A DNA stretch of 64,000 nucleotides from CAZACZ01 sp964483695 (GCA_964483695.1 CAZACZ010000001.1:62001-126000), one strand, 5' to 3'; shown: positions 52,557 through 61,460, numbered from the stretch's first letter. Made by a program: numbers and translations. The notes: a model not told the origin generated them from the sequence alone.

Positions 52557-53865
52557 CGTGGCGATCGTCGGACGGCCGAACGTCGGCAAGTCGAGCTTGT
52601 TCAACCGCCTGGTGGGGCGCCGGGAGGCGATCGTGGCCGACTTCCCCGGCGTGACGCGCGACGTCAAGGAAGCCGAAGTGACGACCGACGACGGGCGCAC
52701 GTTCCGGCTTCTGGACACGGGCGGGTTGTGGTCGGGCGACCGCTGGGAGAAGCCCATCAAGGCGCGCATCGAGGCGGCCCTCGTGGGCGTGGATCTGGTG
52801 GTCTTCTGCGTCGACGGGCGCGAGGGCGTGACCCATGCCGATCGTGAGATCGCAGAGTGGCTGCGGTCGCTTGGCAAGGAGGTGCTGCTGGTCGCCACCA
52901 AGGTCGACGACCCGCGGCACGAGGAGCAGCCGGAGTTCTTCGAGCTCTACGCCCTGGGCTTCGGCGAGCCGTTCGCCACCGCTGCCGAGCACGCACGCGG
53001 GACGTACGAGTTGCTGGCCGCCATCGCGCAGCGCCTGCCGGAGGACGACGGCGAACCCGAGGAGGAGGCCGTCCGAGTGGCGATCATCGGGCGCCCCAAC
53101 GTCGGCAAGTCGAGCCTGGTGAACGCCCTGGTGGGCGACGAGCGCGTCATCGTGGCCGACGCGCCCGGCACCACGCGCGACGCCGTCGACGTCCACTTCA
53201 GCTTCGCGGGCAGGCCGTTCGTGCTGATCGACACCGCCGGCATGCGGCGCAAGAACGACGACGACATCGAGTTCTACGCCCGCCTGCGCTCCGAGATGGC
53301 GCTGCGCCGCGCCGACGTGGCGGTGCTGGTGGTCGACCCGTTCGAGTTCGGCGACCACGAGCTGCGCTTGGCGAACCTCGCGCTCGACTGGGGCAAGCCG
53401 GTGGTGCTCGCCATCAACAAGTGGGACCTCGTCACCGACGAGCAACTGCAGCCGTTCCGGGCGAACCTCGACCAAGAGCTCAGCCATCTCGACTTCGCGC
53501 CGCGCGTCTACACTAGCGCCGTCACCGACTTCGGCCTGCACGAGTTGCTCGCCACCGCCATCCGGCTCTACGACGCGGCCCGCGTGCGCGTCTCGACGGG
53601 GGAGCTGAACGCCTGGCTGGAGGTCTGGACCACCCGGCAGGCGCCGCCGAACTTCCAGGGCCGTCCGCTGAAGCTGCTCTACGCCAGCCAGGTGGACGTG
53701 GCGCCGCCGACGTTCGTCTTCTCGATCAACCACCAGGCGTTCCTGACGCGCGCCTACGAGCACTACCTGAGGAACCGCATCCGAGAGGACCTCGGGTTCC
53801 GCGAGGTGCCGCTTCGCATGGTGTTCAAGGAACGCGGCGGCGACGGCAAGCGCGTCCGAACCTGA
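52549..53865 (+). CDS. der: Ribosome-associated GTPase Der (EngA)
   Basis: Der is a double GTPase needed for 50S assembly. The 438-residue protein has G1 motifs IVGRPNVGKSSLFNRL (about 6-21) and IIGRPNVGKSSLVNAL (about 181-196), DTGGLWSG and DTAGMRRKN switch regions, INKWDL (NKxD) and a C-terminal KH-like domain (PPTFVFSINHQAFLTRAYEHYLRNRIREDL). Start TTG 52549 overlaps fmt by 8 bp, so translation is probably coupled. It is the last gene of the cdaA-cdaR-def-fmt-der block. Confidence 0.95.
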   Translation: MASVAIVGRPNVGKSSLFNRLVGRREAIVADFPGVTRDVKEAEVTTDDGRTFRLLDTGGLWSGDRWEKPIKARIEAALVGVDLVVFCVDGREGVTHADREIAEWLRSLGKEVLLVATKVDDPRHEEQPEFFELYALGFGEPFATAAEHARGTYELLAAIAQRLPEDDGEPEEEAVRVAIIGRPNVGKSSLVNALVGDERVIVADAPGTTRDAVDVHFSFAGRPFVLIDTAGMRRKNDDDIEFYARLRSEMALRRADVAVLVVDPFEFGDHELRLANLALDWGKPVVLAINKWDLVTDEQLQPFRANLDQELSHLDFAPRVYTSAVTDFGLHELLATAIRLYDAARVRVSTGELNAWLEVWTTRQAPPNFQGRPLKLLYASQVDVAPPTFVFSINHQAFLTRAYEHYLRNRIREDLGFREVPLRMVFKERGGDGKRVRT

Positions 53866-53873
53866 GCGCCTGC

Positions 53874-54614
53874 TCAGGCGCGCTCGACGTGCAGGGTCAC
53901 GCGCAGGTTGCCGCGGCGCGTCTCCCCTTCCACCCGCTCGACACGGAACCGCCCAAGGCCCTCGGCGTACACCTCGTCGCCCGGTTCGGCCGACGACGCC
54001 TTGGTGGCAGGTCGACCGTTGACGCGCACCCTACCGGCGGCCACCCCTTTGGCGAAGTACGAACGCGAGACGCGGAACGCCTTGGCGCCCAGGACGTCGA
54101 CGCGCAGCGACGGCACCACCGCGCTGGCGTCCCTGGCGCTGCCCGCGGCCACGCGCTCGACCGGCACCTCCATCGGGGTCACCGGCACGCCGTGCACCAC
54201 CGTCGGCGCCAGCAACGCGGCGGGGACGGGCGCTTCGACGATCAGCGACACGCCCTCCTCGTGGCGCACCGCGTCGCCGATGGCTCCGGCCGGCACGCCG
54301 GCGCGGCGAGCCAAGCGCGCGAGCTCGTCGGCGTCCGCCAGTCCAGCGACGTACACGGCGCGCAACTTCGGCCGAGCGTCCGGCACCTGCTCCGGCCAAG
54401 CGGACACCACCCGCCTCTTGGCGCCGTCGTAGCCTCCCCAGGCTCCGGCGCGCACACCTTCGGCCCGAAGCGCCGCGACCAGCGCATCGGCCTCGGGCGG
54501 ATCGAGGAACGGCCCGGACGCCACCCGACCGCCGCGGGCGGCCGCCGCGAGCCGCGCGGCGTGCTGGGCCAGGTCGCCGCCGAGGTGAGCGGAGGCGCCG
54601 CTCGTCGCGCTCAT
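53874..54614 (-). CDS. YlmH-like S4-domain RNA-binding protein
   Basis: The 246-residue protein has a YlmH-type N-terminal region (FLDPPEADALVAALRAEGVRAGAWGGYDGAKRRVVSAWPE, matching the conserved GGY...ER/KR R pattern) and a C-terminal S4 domain (AKAFRVSRSYFAKGVAAGRVRVNGRPATKASSAEPGDEVYAEGLGRFRVERV). YlmH in Firmicutes is implicated in rescue of stalled or split ribosomes; here that is only family inference. It starts 13 nt after the CBS-ACT gene stop. Confidence 0.85.
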   Translation of the reverse strand: MSATSGASAHLGGDLAQHAARLAAAARGGRVASGPFLDPPEADALVAALRAEGVRAGAWGGYDGAKRRVVSAWPEQVPDARPKLRAVYVAGLADADELARLARRAGVPAGAIGDAVRHEEGVSLIVEAPVPAALLAPTVVHGVPVTPMEVPVERVAAGSARDASAVVPSLRVDVLGAKAFRVSRSYFAKGVAAGRVRVNGRPATKASSAEPGDEVYAEGLGRFRVERVEGETRRGNLRVTLHVERA

Positions 54615-54627
54615 GGAGCGGTGCGGC

Positions 54628-55257
54628 TCAGCGGACGTCGACGACGTCGACGCCGTTCTTGCGCAGACGGTCGGGGAACGACTCGGCCGCTTCGCCGACG
54701 ACGCGCAGCACCAGGCGGCGCCGATGACCGGGCATGACGCCCGTCGTCACGGCCGCGATGATGTTCGACGGCGCCCCGGCCTGCGCCACCCGGGCCAGCA
54801 CGCCCGGCTCGTCCGGAAGGTCCACCGTCACGCGCGTGCCGCCCTCGCGCAGGCCGAGGAACGACACCAGCGCACGCATCAGGTCGGTGATGGTCAGGAT
54901 CCCGACCAGCGCCCCGCCGTCGAGGACCGGCAAGCCGGAGACACGATGCTCTTCCATCAGCAGCGCCGCTTGCTCGATGGGATCGTCGGCCCGCACGGTG
55001 ATGACCGGCGACTTCATCACGTCCTTGACCTGCAGTTTGCTGAGCAGGTAGTTCAACTCGTAGACCGACAGGGTGGTGGCCTTCGAGGGTGTTGCCTCCT
55101 TGAGGTCGCGGTCGGTGACGATGCCGATCAGCTTGCCGTCGCGCGTCACCGGAAGGCGCCGGTAGCCCCCTTCGCGCAGGCGCTGCATCGCTTCCATCAC
55201 CGGCGTATCGGCGCTGACCGTCTTGGGATCTGGCGTCATCCACTCGCGAACAAGCAT
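54628..55257 (-). CDS. CBS-pair plus ACT-domain protein (AcuB-like)
   Basis: The 209-residue protein has two CBS motifs (VREWMTPDPKTVSADTPVMEAMQRLREGGYRRLPVTRDGKLIGIVTDRDL, about 3-52; VKDVMKSPVITVRADDPIEQAALLMEEHRVSGLPVLDGGALVGILTITDLMRAL, about 76-130). An ACT-like domain follows (TRVTVDLPDEPGVLARVAQAGAPSNIIAAVTT). Such proteins sense adenine nucleotides or amino acids. The ATG has an AGGAGG Shine-Dalgarno; a TACCAT -10 is at 55283-55288 (minus). Divergent from dxr. Confidence 0.88.
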   Translation of the reverse strand: MLVREWMTPDPKTVSADTPVMEAMQRLREGGYRRLPVTRDGKLIGIVTDRDLKEATPSKATTLSVYELNYLLSKLQVKDVMKSPVITVRADDPIEQAALLMEEHRVSGLPVLDGGALVGILTITDLMRALVSFLGLREGGTRVTVDLPDEPGVLARVAQAGAPSNIIAAVTTGVMPGHRRRLVLRVVGEAAESFPDRLRKNGVDVVDVR

Positions 55258-55282
55258 GCGGTCCTCCTACGTGGGTTGCCAG

Positions 55283-55288
55283 ATGGTA
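55283..55288 (-). promoter_or_regulatory. -10 element TACCAT for the CBS-ACT gene
   Basis: Minus-strand TACCAT lies about 26 nt before ATG 55257, with AGGAGG between. Confidence 0.5.
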
Positions 55289-55358
55289 CCACCGGCCGCC
55301 GCGCCGCTTCCGTCCTCGGCGCTCCGGACGACGCGGCACGCGTGCGATGATGGACGGC

Positions 55359-56492
55359 ATGAAGCGCATCGCCGTGCTCGGGTCGACCGGCTCGATCGGC
55401 ACGCAGACCCTCGACGTCGCGCGGTGGCGGGGCTACCAGGTGGCCGCCCTGGCGGCCGGCCGCAACGCCGGCGAGCTGCTGGCGCAAGCACGGGCGTTCC
55501 GGCCGGAGCTCGTAGCGTGCGCGCCGGAGGTCGCCGCGGCGGTGCGGCCGCACCTCCCGCCCGGGACCCGCCTCGTCACCGGTCCGGAGGGCGTGGAGGA
55601 CGTCGCGAGCTACGACGTCGACGTGGTGGTCGCCGCGGTTCCGGGGATGGCCGGCCTGGCTCCTACGGCGGCGGCGCTGCGCGCCGGCCGGAGGGTGGCG
55701 CTGGCGAACAAGGAGGCGATGGTCGTCGCCGGACCGCTGGTGTGGGCGTTGGCGCGCGCCCACGGCGGGCAGATCACGCCGGTCGACTCGGAGCACTCGG
55801 CGTTGTTCCAGTGCCTCATCGGCGAGGACCGGCAGACCGTCGAGACGCTGGTGCTGACCGCCTCCGGCGGGCCGTTCCGAGACGGACCCGAAGACCTCGA
55901 CGGCGTCACCCCCGAACAGGCGCTGCGCCATCCGAACTGGGCGATGGGCCCGAAGGTGACCATCGACTCGGCCACGCTGTTCAACAAGGGGTTGGAGGTG
56001 CTCGAGGCGCACTACCTGTTCGAGCTCCCCCTCGACCGCATCGAGGTGGTGGTGCACCCCCAGTCCTTGGTCCACGGCCTGGTGCGCTTCCGCGACGGCA
56101 ACGTCAAGGCCCAGATCGGCCCCCACGACATGCGCCTCCCGATCCAGTACGCGCTGGCGGCCCCCGAACGCCCGGCCACGCCGCTCGCGCCGCTGCCGCT
56201 GCTCGGCGCGTGGCAGTTCCTGCGCCCGGACGTCGAGCGCTTCCCCAGCCTCCCGCTGGCCTATCGCGCCGGCGAACGAGGCGGCGTGGCACCGGCCTAC
56301 CTCAACGCGGCCGACGAGGTGGCGGTGACGGCGTTCCTCGAGCACCGGCTGGGGTTCGCGGCCATCCCCCGCGTGCTCGAGACGGTGCTGGCGGCCGCCC
56401 CCGACGTAGCGGCCACGTGGGACTCGATCGCTTCGGCCGATGTCGAGGCCCGGCGCCTGGCGCACGAAGCGCTTGCGGCGGTTCGGCCGTGA
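55359..56492 (+). CDS. dxr: 1-deoxy-D-xylulose-5-phosphate reductoisomerase
   Basis: Dxr makes MEP in the non-mevalonate isoprenoid pathway. The 377-residue protein has KRIAVLGSTGSIGTQTLDV (NADPH-binding), ALANKEAMVVAG, TPVDSEHSALFQCL, ASGGPFRDGPEDLDGVT and the metal/substrate region MGPKVTIDSATLFNKGLEVLEAHYLF. ATG 55359 is 7 nt after GATGAT (55346-55351), a weak -10; an in-frame ATG at 55350 overlaps it. Isoprenoid output would feed the prenyltransferase at 37 kb. The S2P protease gene follows. Confidence 0.94.
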   Translation: MKRIAVLGSTGSIGTQTLDVARWRGYQVAALAAGRNAGELLAQARAFRPELVACAPEVAAAVRPHLPPGTRLVTGPEGVEDVASYDVDVVVAAVPGMAGLAPTAAALRAGRRVALANKEAMVVAGPLVWALARAHGGQITPVDSEHSALFQCLIGEDRQTVETLVLTASGGPFRDGPEDLDGVTPEQALRHPNWAMGPKVTIDSATLFNKGLEVLEAHYLFELPLDRIEVVVHPQSLVHGLVRFRDGNVKAQIGPHDMRLPIQYALAAPERPATPLAPLPLLGAWQFLRPDVERFPSLPLAYRAGERGGVAPAYLNAADEVAVTAFLEHRLGFAAIPRVLETVLAAAPDVAATWDSIASADVEARRLAHEALAAVRP

Positions 56493-56507
56493 ATGGCAGG
56501 TGAGGCC

Positions 56508-57665
56508 ATGACACGCTCGCGCTCCATCCGACTCCCGTTCCGCATCCTCGGGTTCCCGGTGGCGCTGGACCCGAGCTTCCTGCTGGTGCTGCCGCTGTTC
56601 GCCTACCTGATCGGCTCGCAGATCCCCGCCTACGTCGAGCAGCTGGCCAGCCTGGGCGTCGGCGTCGACCCGGGACCGCTCCAGCGTGGCGCCACGCCGT
56701 ACCTGCTCGGGTTCGTGGCGGCCTGCGGGCTGTTCGCCAGCGTGCTGGTGCACGAGGTGGGGCACGCGCTGGTGGCGCGCCGCTACGGCGTCCGGGTGAA
56801 GGAGATCCGCCTGTGGTTCCTCGGCGGCGTCGCGCAGTTCGAGGAACTGCCGCGCCAACGGGGAGCGGAGGCGGTGGTGGCCATCGCCGGACCGTTGACC
56901 AGCATCGCGGTGGGCGCCGTCTGCTGGGCCGCCATCCGGCTGGTACAAGGCAGCGGGGCCGGCGTCGTCCTGGTCAGTTACCTGGCCGTGACGAACCTGG
57001 GGCTGGCGCTCTTCAACCTGCTCCCCGCGCTGCCGCTGGACGGTGGGCGGGTGCTGCGCAGCCTGCTGTCGCTGGCGATGCCGTACGTCAAGGCCACCGC
57101 CGTCGCTGCCTCCGTCAGCGGTGCCATCGCCATCCTGCTCGGCGTCTACGGCTTCCTGAGCACGCAGCTGTTCCTGGTCATCATGGCGTTCTTCGTCTAC
57201 AACGCCGGTCGCGTCGAGGCCCAGGCCGCCGTGGTGGAGAGCGTGGTGGAAGGGCGCACCGTCGCCGACCTGATGACGCGCGAGCCCATCACGGTGTCGC
57301 CGGACATGCGCCTGGAGCAGTTCCTGCAGCTGATGAACTTCCGTCGCCACACCGGCTACCCGGTGGTGGACGACGGCGGGCGCTTGCTGGGCTACGCCCG
57401 CATGGCCGACGCCCAAGCACGCCTCACGGGCGGCGACGGCGTCTCGCCCGACGCCGGCGGCGCCACCGTGTCCGCCATCGTCCGGCCCGCGGAGACGATC
57501 GCGCCCAACGAGGCCGCCATGACCGCGTTGCGGCGCGTGGCCGAGGGGGACCTCGGGCGCCTGCTGGTGGTCGACGCGACCGGCCGTCTGGTCGGCGTGC
57601 TGAGCAAGACCGACCTGCTCGCCCTGGTGCATCGGGCGGCCAACGGCGGCGCCCGCCAAGGCTGA
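56508..57665 (+). CDS. Site-2 (M50) membrane metalloprotease with a CBS pair
   Basis: The 385-residue protein has the HExxH motif ASVLVHEVGHALVARRYGV (about 82-86) and the LDG motif LLPALPLDGGRVL, in a membrane region of about six spans. A C-terminal CBS pair follows: VADLMTREPITVSPDMRLEQFLQLMNFRRHTGYPVVDD and VSAIVRPAETIAPNEAAMTALRRVAEGDLGRLLVVD. It is a Rip3/SpoIVFB-type intramembrane protease; the CBS pair may sense nucleotides. ATG 56508 has GGTGAGG upstream; ATG 56493 is an alternative, 1 nt past the dxr stop. Confidence 0.9.
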   Translation: MTRSRSIRLPFRILGFPVALDPSFLLVLPLFAYLIGSQIPAYVEQLASLGVGVDPGPLQRGATPYLLGFVAACGLFASVLVHEVGHALVARRYGVRVKEIRLWFLGGVAQFEELPRQRGAEAVVAIAGPLTSIAVGAVCWAAIRLVQGSGAGVVLVSYLAVTNLGLALFNLLPALPLDGGRVLRSLLSLAMPYVKATAVAASVSGAIAILLGVYGFLSTQLFLVIMAFFVYNAGRVEAQAAVVESVVEGRTVADLMTREPITVSPDMRLEQFLQLMNFRRHTGYPVVDDGGRLLGYARMADAQARLTGGDGVSPDAGGATVSAIVRPAETIAPNEAAMTALRRVAEGDLGRLLVVDATGRLVGVLSKTDLLALVHRAANGGARQG

Positions 57666-57749
57666 CGCCGGGTGCCGCCGTGGTCTGCCCGACGTTCTCC
57701 CGACGGCACGCTCTGACATACTGTTGAGGCGGCCGGAGCCGCGTTCGCG

Positions 57750-58826
57750 ATGCTGACTGCCCTGACCTTCGCCCTCATCCTCACCAGCGCCGTGGTGGTC
57801 CACGAGCTCGCCCACTTCCTCAACGCCCGTAGCGTGGGCGTGCCGGTGCGCGCGTTCAGCGTCGGCATCGGTCCGGTGATCGCACGCTGGCGGGCCCGAG
57901 GCACCGAGTGGCGCATCAGCCTGCTGCCGCTGGGTGGGTACGTCGACCTTCCCGGCATGGGGCCGAAGGTGGGCGAGGACGGGGAGCTGCGGCATCCCGA
58001 CGAGGGCATGGCGACCAAAGGTTGGGCCGCCAAGATCTGGGTCCTGATCGGCGGCGTCATCGCCAACTACCTGCTGGGGATCGTGCTGTTGGCGTGGGCG
58101 GTCGTGCTGCAGCCGGGGTACCGCGAACTCACCACGGGCGTCGTCCCCGAGGCAGGCGGTTCGACCATCGGCGTGGTGGTGGAGGGGTCCGCCGCGGAGC
58201 AGCTCGGCATCCTGCCCGGCGACCGCGTCCTGGCGCTGAACGACGTCACCGACCCGCTGCCCGAGCAGATCGTGGAGCAGGTCCGCAGCGCCGATTCCTT
58301 GCGCTTCACCCTCGAGCGCGACGGAGACGTCCTCGAGATCGACACCGCGTGGCCCATCGTTCCGGTCGACGGCACCCCGCTGCTGGGGGTGCAGATCGCG
58401 CCCATCTTGCCCGCCGTGACCTTCCCGCAGGCGCTTTCCGAGGCTGCCATGTTCGGCGTTCGCATCGTCCCCGACATGGTGCGAGGCTTCGTACAGGGCT
58501 TCGGCGCCGCCATCACCGGCCGCGAGAACGACGACGTCGCCGGCCCGATCGGCATGGTGTCGCTGGTGAACCAGGCCACGCGCATCGGCCTCGCGCCGGT
58601 GATCCTGTTGGCGGCGGTGATCAACTTCTCGCTGGCGGTGTTCAACCTCCTCCCCATCCCCGGGCTCGACGGCGGCCGCATGCTCCTCACCACCGTGATC
58701 GCGCTCCGCGGCAAGCCGTTCCGACCCGGCCAGGAAGAGCAGCTGCACTTCATCGGCATCATGGCCGTCCTTGCGCTCATCGTCCTGATCACCTTCCGTG
58801 AACTCGGCGCCCTGTTCGGCGGCTGA
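57750..58826 (+). CDS. rseP: RseP-type site-2 protease with one PDZ domain
   Basis: The 358-residue protein is an M50 intramembrane protease: SAVVVHELAHFLNARSVGV (HExxH, about 18-22), one PDZ domain (about 125-205, VVEGSAAEQLGILPGDRVLALNDV), LFNLLPIPGLDGGRMLL and three to four membrane spans. The single PDZ and length fit the RasP type rather than E. coli RseP. A possible -10 lies near 57717-57722 (CATACT). The last 29 bp overlap the glycosyltransferase frame. A second site-2 protease gene lies just upstream. Confidence 0.92.
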   Translation: MLTALTFALILTSAVVVHELAHFLNARSVGVPVRAFSVGIGPVIARWRARGTEWRISLLPLGGYVDLPGMGPKVGEDGELRHPDEGMATKGWAAKIWVLIGGVIANYLLGIVLLAWAVVLQPGYRELTTGVVPEAGGSTIGVVVEGSAAEQLGILPGDRVLALNDVTDPLPEQIVEQVRSADSLRFTLERDGDVLEIDTAWPIVPVDGTPLLGVQIAPILPAVTFPQALSEAAMFGVRIVPDMVRGFVQGFGAAITGRENDDVAGPIGMVSLVNQATRIGLAPVILLAAVINFSLAVFNLLPIPGLDGGRMLLTTVIALRGKPFRPGQEEQLHFIGIMAVLALIVLITFRELGALFGG

Positions 58827-59505
58827 CCCCGTCCCCAACCGCCCCGCTGCCGCACCGACCGGTGCCGGCGGCGACGTCGCCGTGATCATCCCGGCCTTCG
58901 ACGAGGCCGCCAACCTCGCCCCGGTGGTCGCCGCGGCGCGAGCGGCCGAGCTCGGACCGGTGATCGTGGTCGACGACGGATCGCGCGACGCCACCGCCGA
59001 GGTGGCCGACCGTGCCGGAGCCGAGGTCGTGCGCCTCGGCAGCAACCGCGGCAAGGGGGCGGCGCTCCGCGCCGGCGCCGAGGCGGTGTCCAGCGAGGTG
59101 CTCGTCCTGCTCGACGCCGACTTGGTGGGGCTCGAAGCGCGGCATGTGAGAGCGTTGGCCGAGCCGGTGGTGGCGGGCCGCGCCGAGATGACGCGCGGCG
59201 CGTTCCGCGGGGGGCGCTGGAGCACCACCACGGCCCAGCGCATCACGCCGCAGTTGAACGGTCAGCGTGCCCTCCGGCGCACGTCGCTGCTGGACGTGCC
59301 GCATCTCGTCCAGAGCCGCTACGGCGTCGAGATCGCCATCACCCGCCACGCCGCCGAGCGGGGCTGGCGCTGCTTGGACGTGCCGCTCGACGGCGTGTCG
59401 CAGGTGATGAAGGAAGAGAAGCGCGGGTTGGTCCGAGGCGCCCTGACGCGCATGCGCATGTACGGCGAGATCGTCGCGGCGTTGCTTCGCCGGGGCCGCA
59501 CCTGA
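58798..59505 (+). CDS. Family 2 glycosyltransferase
   Basis: The protein (235 residues from GTG 58798) has the GT2 pattern VAVIIPAFDEAANLAPVVAAARA, VIVVDDGSRDATAEVADRAGAEVVR, NRGKGAALRAGAEAVSSEVLVLLDADL (DxD-like). It lacks C-terminal membrane spans, so it is likely soluble or peripheral. Its nearest relatives by pattern are dolichyl-phosphate mannose synthase-like enzymes and glucosyl-3-phosphoglycerate synthases; the acceptor is unknown. The start is uncertain: GTG 58798 overlaps rseP by 29 bp; GTG 58880 is a shorter choice that cuts into the first strand. Confidence 0.82.
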   Translation: MNSAPCSAADPVPNRPAAAPTGAGGDVAVIIPAFDEAANLAPVVAAARAAELGPVIVVDDGSRDATAEVADRAGAEVVRLGSNRGKGAALRAGAEAVSSEVLVLLDADLVGLEARHVRALAEPVVAGRAEMTRGAFRGGRWSTTTAQRITPQLNGQRALRRTSLLDVPHLVQSRYGVEIAITRHAAERGWRCLDVPLDGVSQVMKEEKRGLVRGALTRMRMYGEIVAALLRRGRT

Positions 59506-59540
59506 CGCGGCCACCCTCGGGCCACCAAGGAGACCACGGC

Positions 59541-60173
59541 ATGGAGATCCTCCGCATCCCCGTCGGACCGCTGCAGGCCAACGCCTACGTGCTGGCCGAC
59601 GACCACGACGCGGTGGTGGTCGACCCGGGCGCCGAGGGCGAACGGATCGCCGCCGAGGTGCATCGGCGAGGCTGGCACCTGGCGGAGGTATGGCTCACCC
59701 ACGCCCACTTCGATCACGTCGGCGGTCTGGCGGCGCTCCTGCGCGTCGCTCCCGTGGCGGTGCGCATGCATCCGGCCGACCTGCCGTTGCTGACCCACGC
59801 AGCCGCGTCGGCGGCGGCGTGGGGGTTCGCCATCGAACCGCCGCCGCCGAGCACCGTCCCCGTGGGTCACGGCGACGTGCTGACGCTCGGCAGCCAGGCC
59901 GTCCGCGCCCTGCACACCCCTGGCCACGCGCCGGGGCACCTGGCGTTCCACATGGCGGGGCAAGGGGTCGTCCTCGCCGGCGACGCGCTGTTCCGCGGCT
60001 CGATCGGCCGCACCGACCTGCCGTTCGGCGACGCGGAGACGCTGCTCGCCAGCATCCGGCGCGAACTCCTGACGCTACCCGACGACACCCAGGTGCTGCC
60101 GGGCCACGGACCCGCCACGACCATCGGCGAGGAGCGGCGGACCAACCCGTTCTTGCGGGCCGGCGTCGGCTAG
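59541..60173 (+). CDS. Metallo-beta-lactamase-fold hydrolase (glyoxalase II-like)
   Basis: The 210-residue protein has all metal ligands: LTHAHFDHVGG (about 54-64), HTPGHAPGHLAF (His), VLAGDALF (Asp) and VLPGHGP (His). It is of the hydroxyacylglutathione-hydrolase-like type, but the short C-terminus lacks the glutathione-binding domain. The ATG has an AAGGAGA Shine-Dalgarno. Its TAG stop is within CTAG that also serves as the stop codon of the convergent hisD. Confidence 0.9.
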   Translation: MEILRIPVGPLQANAYVLADDHDAVVVDPGAEGERIAAEVHRRGWHLAEVWLTHAHFDHVGGLAALLRVAPVAVRMHPADLPLLTHAAASAAAWGFAIEPPPPSTVPVGHGDVLTLGSQAVRALHTPGHAPGHLAFHMAGQGVVLAGDALFRGSIGRTDLPFGDAETLLASIRRELLTLPDDTQVLPGHGPATTIGEERRTNPFLRAGVG

Positions 60174-61447
60174 TCGTCGGCGGGGAGGCGCGCCTCGATG
60201 GCGCGAGCGTGCGCCTCGAGTCCCTCGGCGCGCGCCATGGCGGCGGCAGCCGGACCGACCTTCGCCACTAGGTCCGGGCTGCCGGCGAACAACGGGATCA
60301 CCTTCTGGAAGTCGCGCACGTTCACGAAGCTGGCGAACCGCGCCGTTCCCGAGGTCGGCATCACGTGGCTGGGTCCCGCCAGGTAGTCGCCCAGCGCCTC
60401 CATGCTGTACGCGCCAAGGAACAACCCACCGGCGTTGCGCACCCGCGGGACCCATCGCCACGGGTCCTGCACCAGCAGGCAGAGGTGCTCCGGGGCGTAC
60501 GCGTTGGCGACGACCAGGCCGTCGTCGAGGTCCTCCACCAGCACCACGACGCCGCGCCGCTCCACCGAGTCCCGCGCGGTGGCGGCCGTGGGCAAGGAGG
60601 CGATGGCGTCGGGCAGCGCCCTCGTCACCGCCTCGGCGAGGGCCCGGCTGGTGGTCACCAGCACCGGCTGGGCGAAGGCGTGCTCCGCCTGCGCCAGCAA
60701 GTCGGTCACCACGTGGTGCGCGTCGGCCGTGGCGTCGGCCAGCACCAGCGTCTCGGTCGGGCCCGGCAACGACTCGATGCCGACGTGCCCGAAGAGCGCC
60801 CGCTTGGCGAGGACGACGTAGCGGTTGCCGGGCCCGACCACCTTGTCGACGCGCGGCACGCTCTCGGTCCCGAACGCCAAGGCGGCGACGGCCTGCGCCC
60901 CGCCGGCGCGCACCACCCGTTCGGCGCCCACGACCTGCGCCGCGAACAGGATCTCGGGGGCGACGCTGCCATCGCGACGCGGCGGTGTCGCCACCACCAC
61001 CTCGGGCACGCCCGCCACGCGCGCCGGCACGGCCGTCATCAGCAGGCTGCTGAACAGCGGCGCGGTGCCGCCGGGCACGTAACACCCGACGCGCTCGATG
61101 GGCACCACCAGCTGCCCGAGCAGGGCGTCGTCGTCGGCGTGGACGAAGCCGGCCGCCGGCTGGTGCTGGTAGTAGGCGCGCACGCGCTCGGCCGCCATGC
61201 GGATGGCGGCAGCTAGCTCGGGCGCGATGCGCGCTTCGGCGGCCGCGATCTCGGACGCGTCCACCACCAAGCTCGCGGGCCTCACGCCGTCGAAGCGCTC
61301 GCTCAGGCGCAGCAGGGCCTCGTCGCCACCGCGCCGCACCTCGTCGATGATGGCGTCGACTTGCCGCAGCACCGCATCGCCATCCTCCGCCACGCCGCGC
61401 GTGGCGCACCAACGCAACGCCTCGTCTCGACCCTCGATGACCCGCAT
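60170..61447 (-). CDS. hisD: Histidinol dehydrogenase
   Basis: HisD oxidises histidinol to histidine, a zinc-dependent NAD enzyme. The 425-residue protein has GCYVPGGTAPLFSSLLMTAVPARVAGVPEVVVATPP, RAGGAQAVAALAFGTESVPRVDKVVGPGNRYV, GPTETLVLADATADAHHVVTDLLAQAEH (active-site region) and the C-terminal metal/substrate region AYAPEHLCLLV. Start ATG 61447 is 7 nt after TATCCT. It overlaps the MBL gene by 4 bp, tail-to-tail. No other his genes are nearby. Confidence 0.95.
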   Translation of the reverse strand: MRVIEGRDEALRWCATRGVAEDGDAVLRQVDAIIDEVRRGGDEALLRLSERFDGVRPASLVVDASEIAAAEARIAPELAAAIRMAAERVRAYYQHQPAAGFVHADDDALLGQLVVPIERVGCYVPGGTAPLFSSLLMTAVPARVAGVPEVVVATPPRRDGSVAPEILFAAQVVGAERVVRAGGAQAVAALAFGTESVPRVDKVVGPGNRYVVLAKRALFGHVGIESLPGPTETLVLADATADAHHVVTDLLAQAEHAFAQPVLVTTSRALAEAVTRALPDAIASLPTAATARDSVERRGVVVLVEDLDDGLVVANAYAPEHLCLLVQDPWRWVPRVRNAGGLFLGAYSMEALGDYLAGPSHVMPTSGTARFASFVNVRDFQKVIPLFAGSPDLVAKVGPAAAAMARAEGLEAHARAIEARLPADD

Positions 61448-61454
61448 GCCGTCC

Positions 61455-61460
61455 AGGATA
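61455..61460 (-). promoter_or_regulatory. -10 element TATCCT for hisD, leaderless start
   Basis: Minus-strand TATCCT ends 7 nt before ATG 61447. Confidence 0.65.

Noticed and set aside
57717..57756. TTG mini-ORF overlapping the rseP start
   Set aside because: The TTG would be only 1 nt after the best -10 candidate and the overlap is ATGCTGA rather than ATGA; evidence is too weak.
55236..59246. 1336-codon open frame antisense to dxr, both proteases and the glycosyltransferase
   Set aside because: Length comes from GC bias; low-complexity Gln/His/Arg/Gly content and no domains, while the sense genes are certain.
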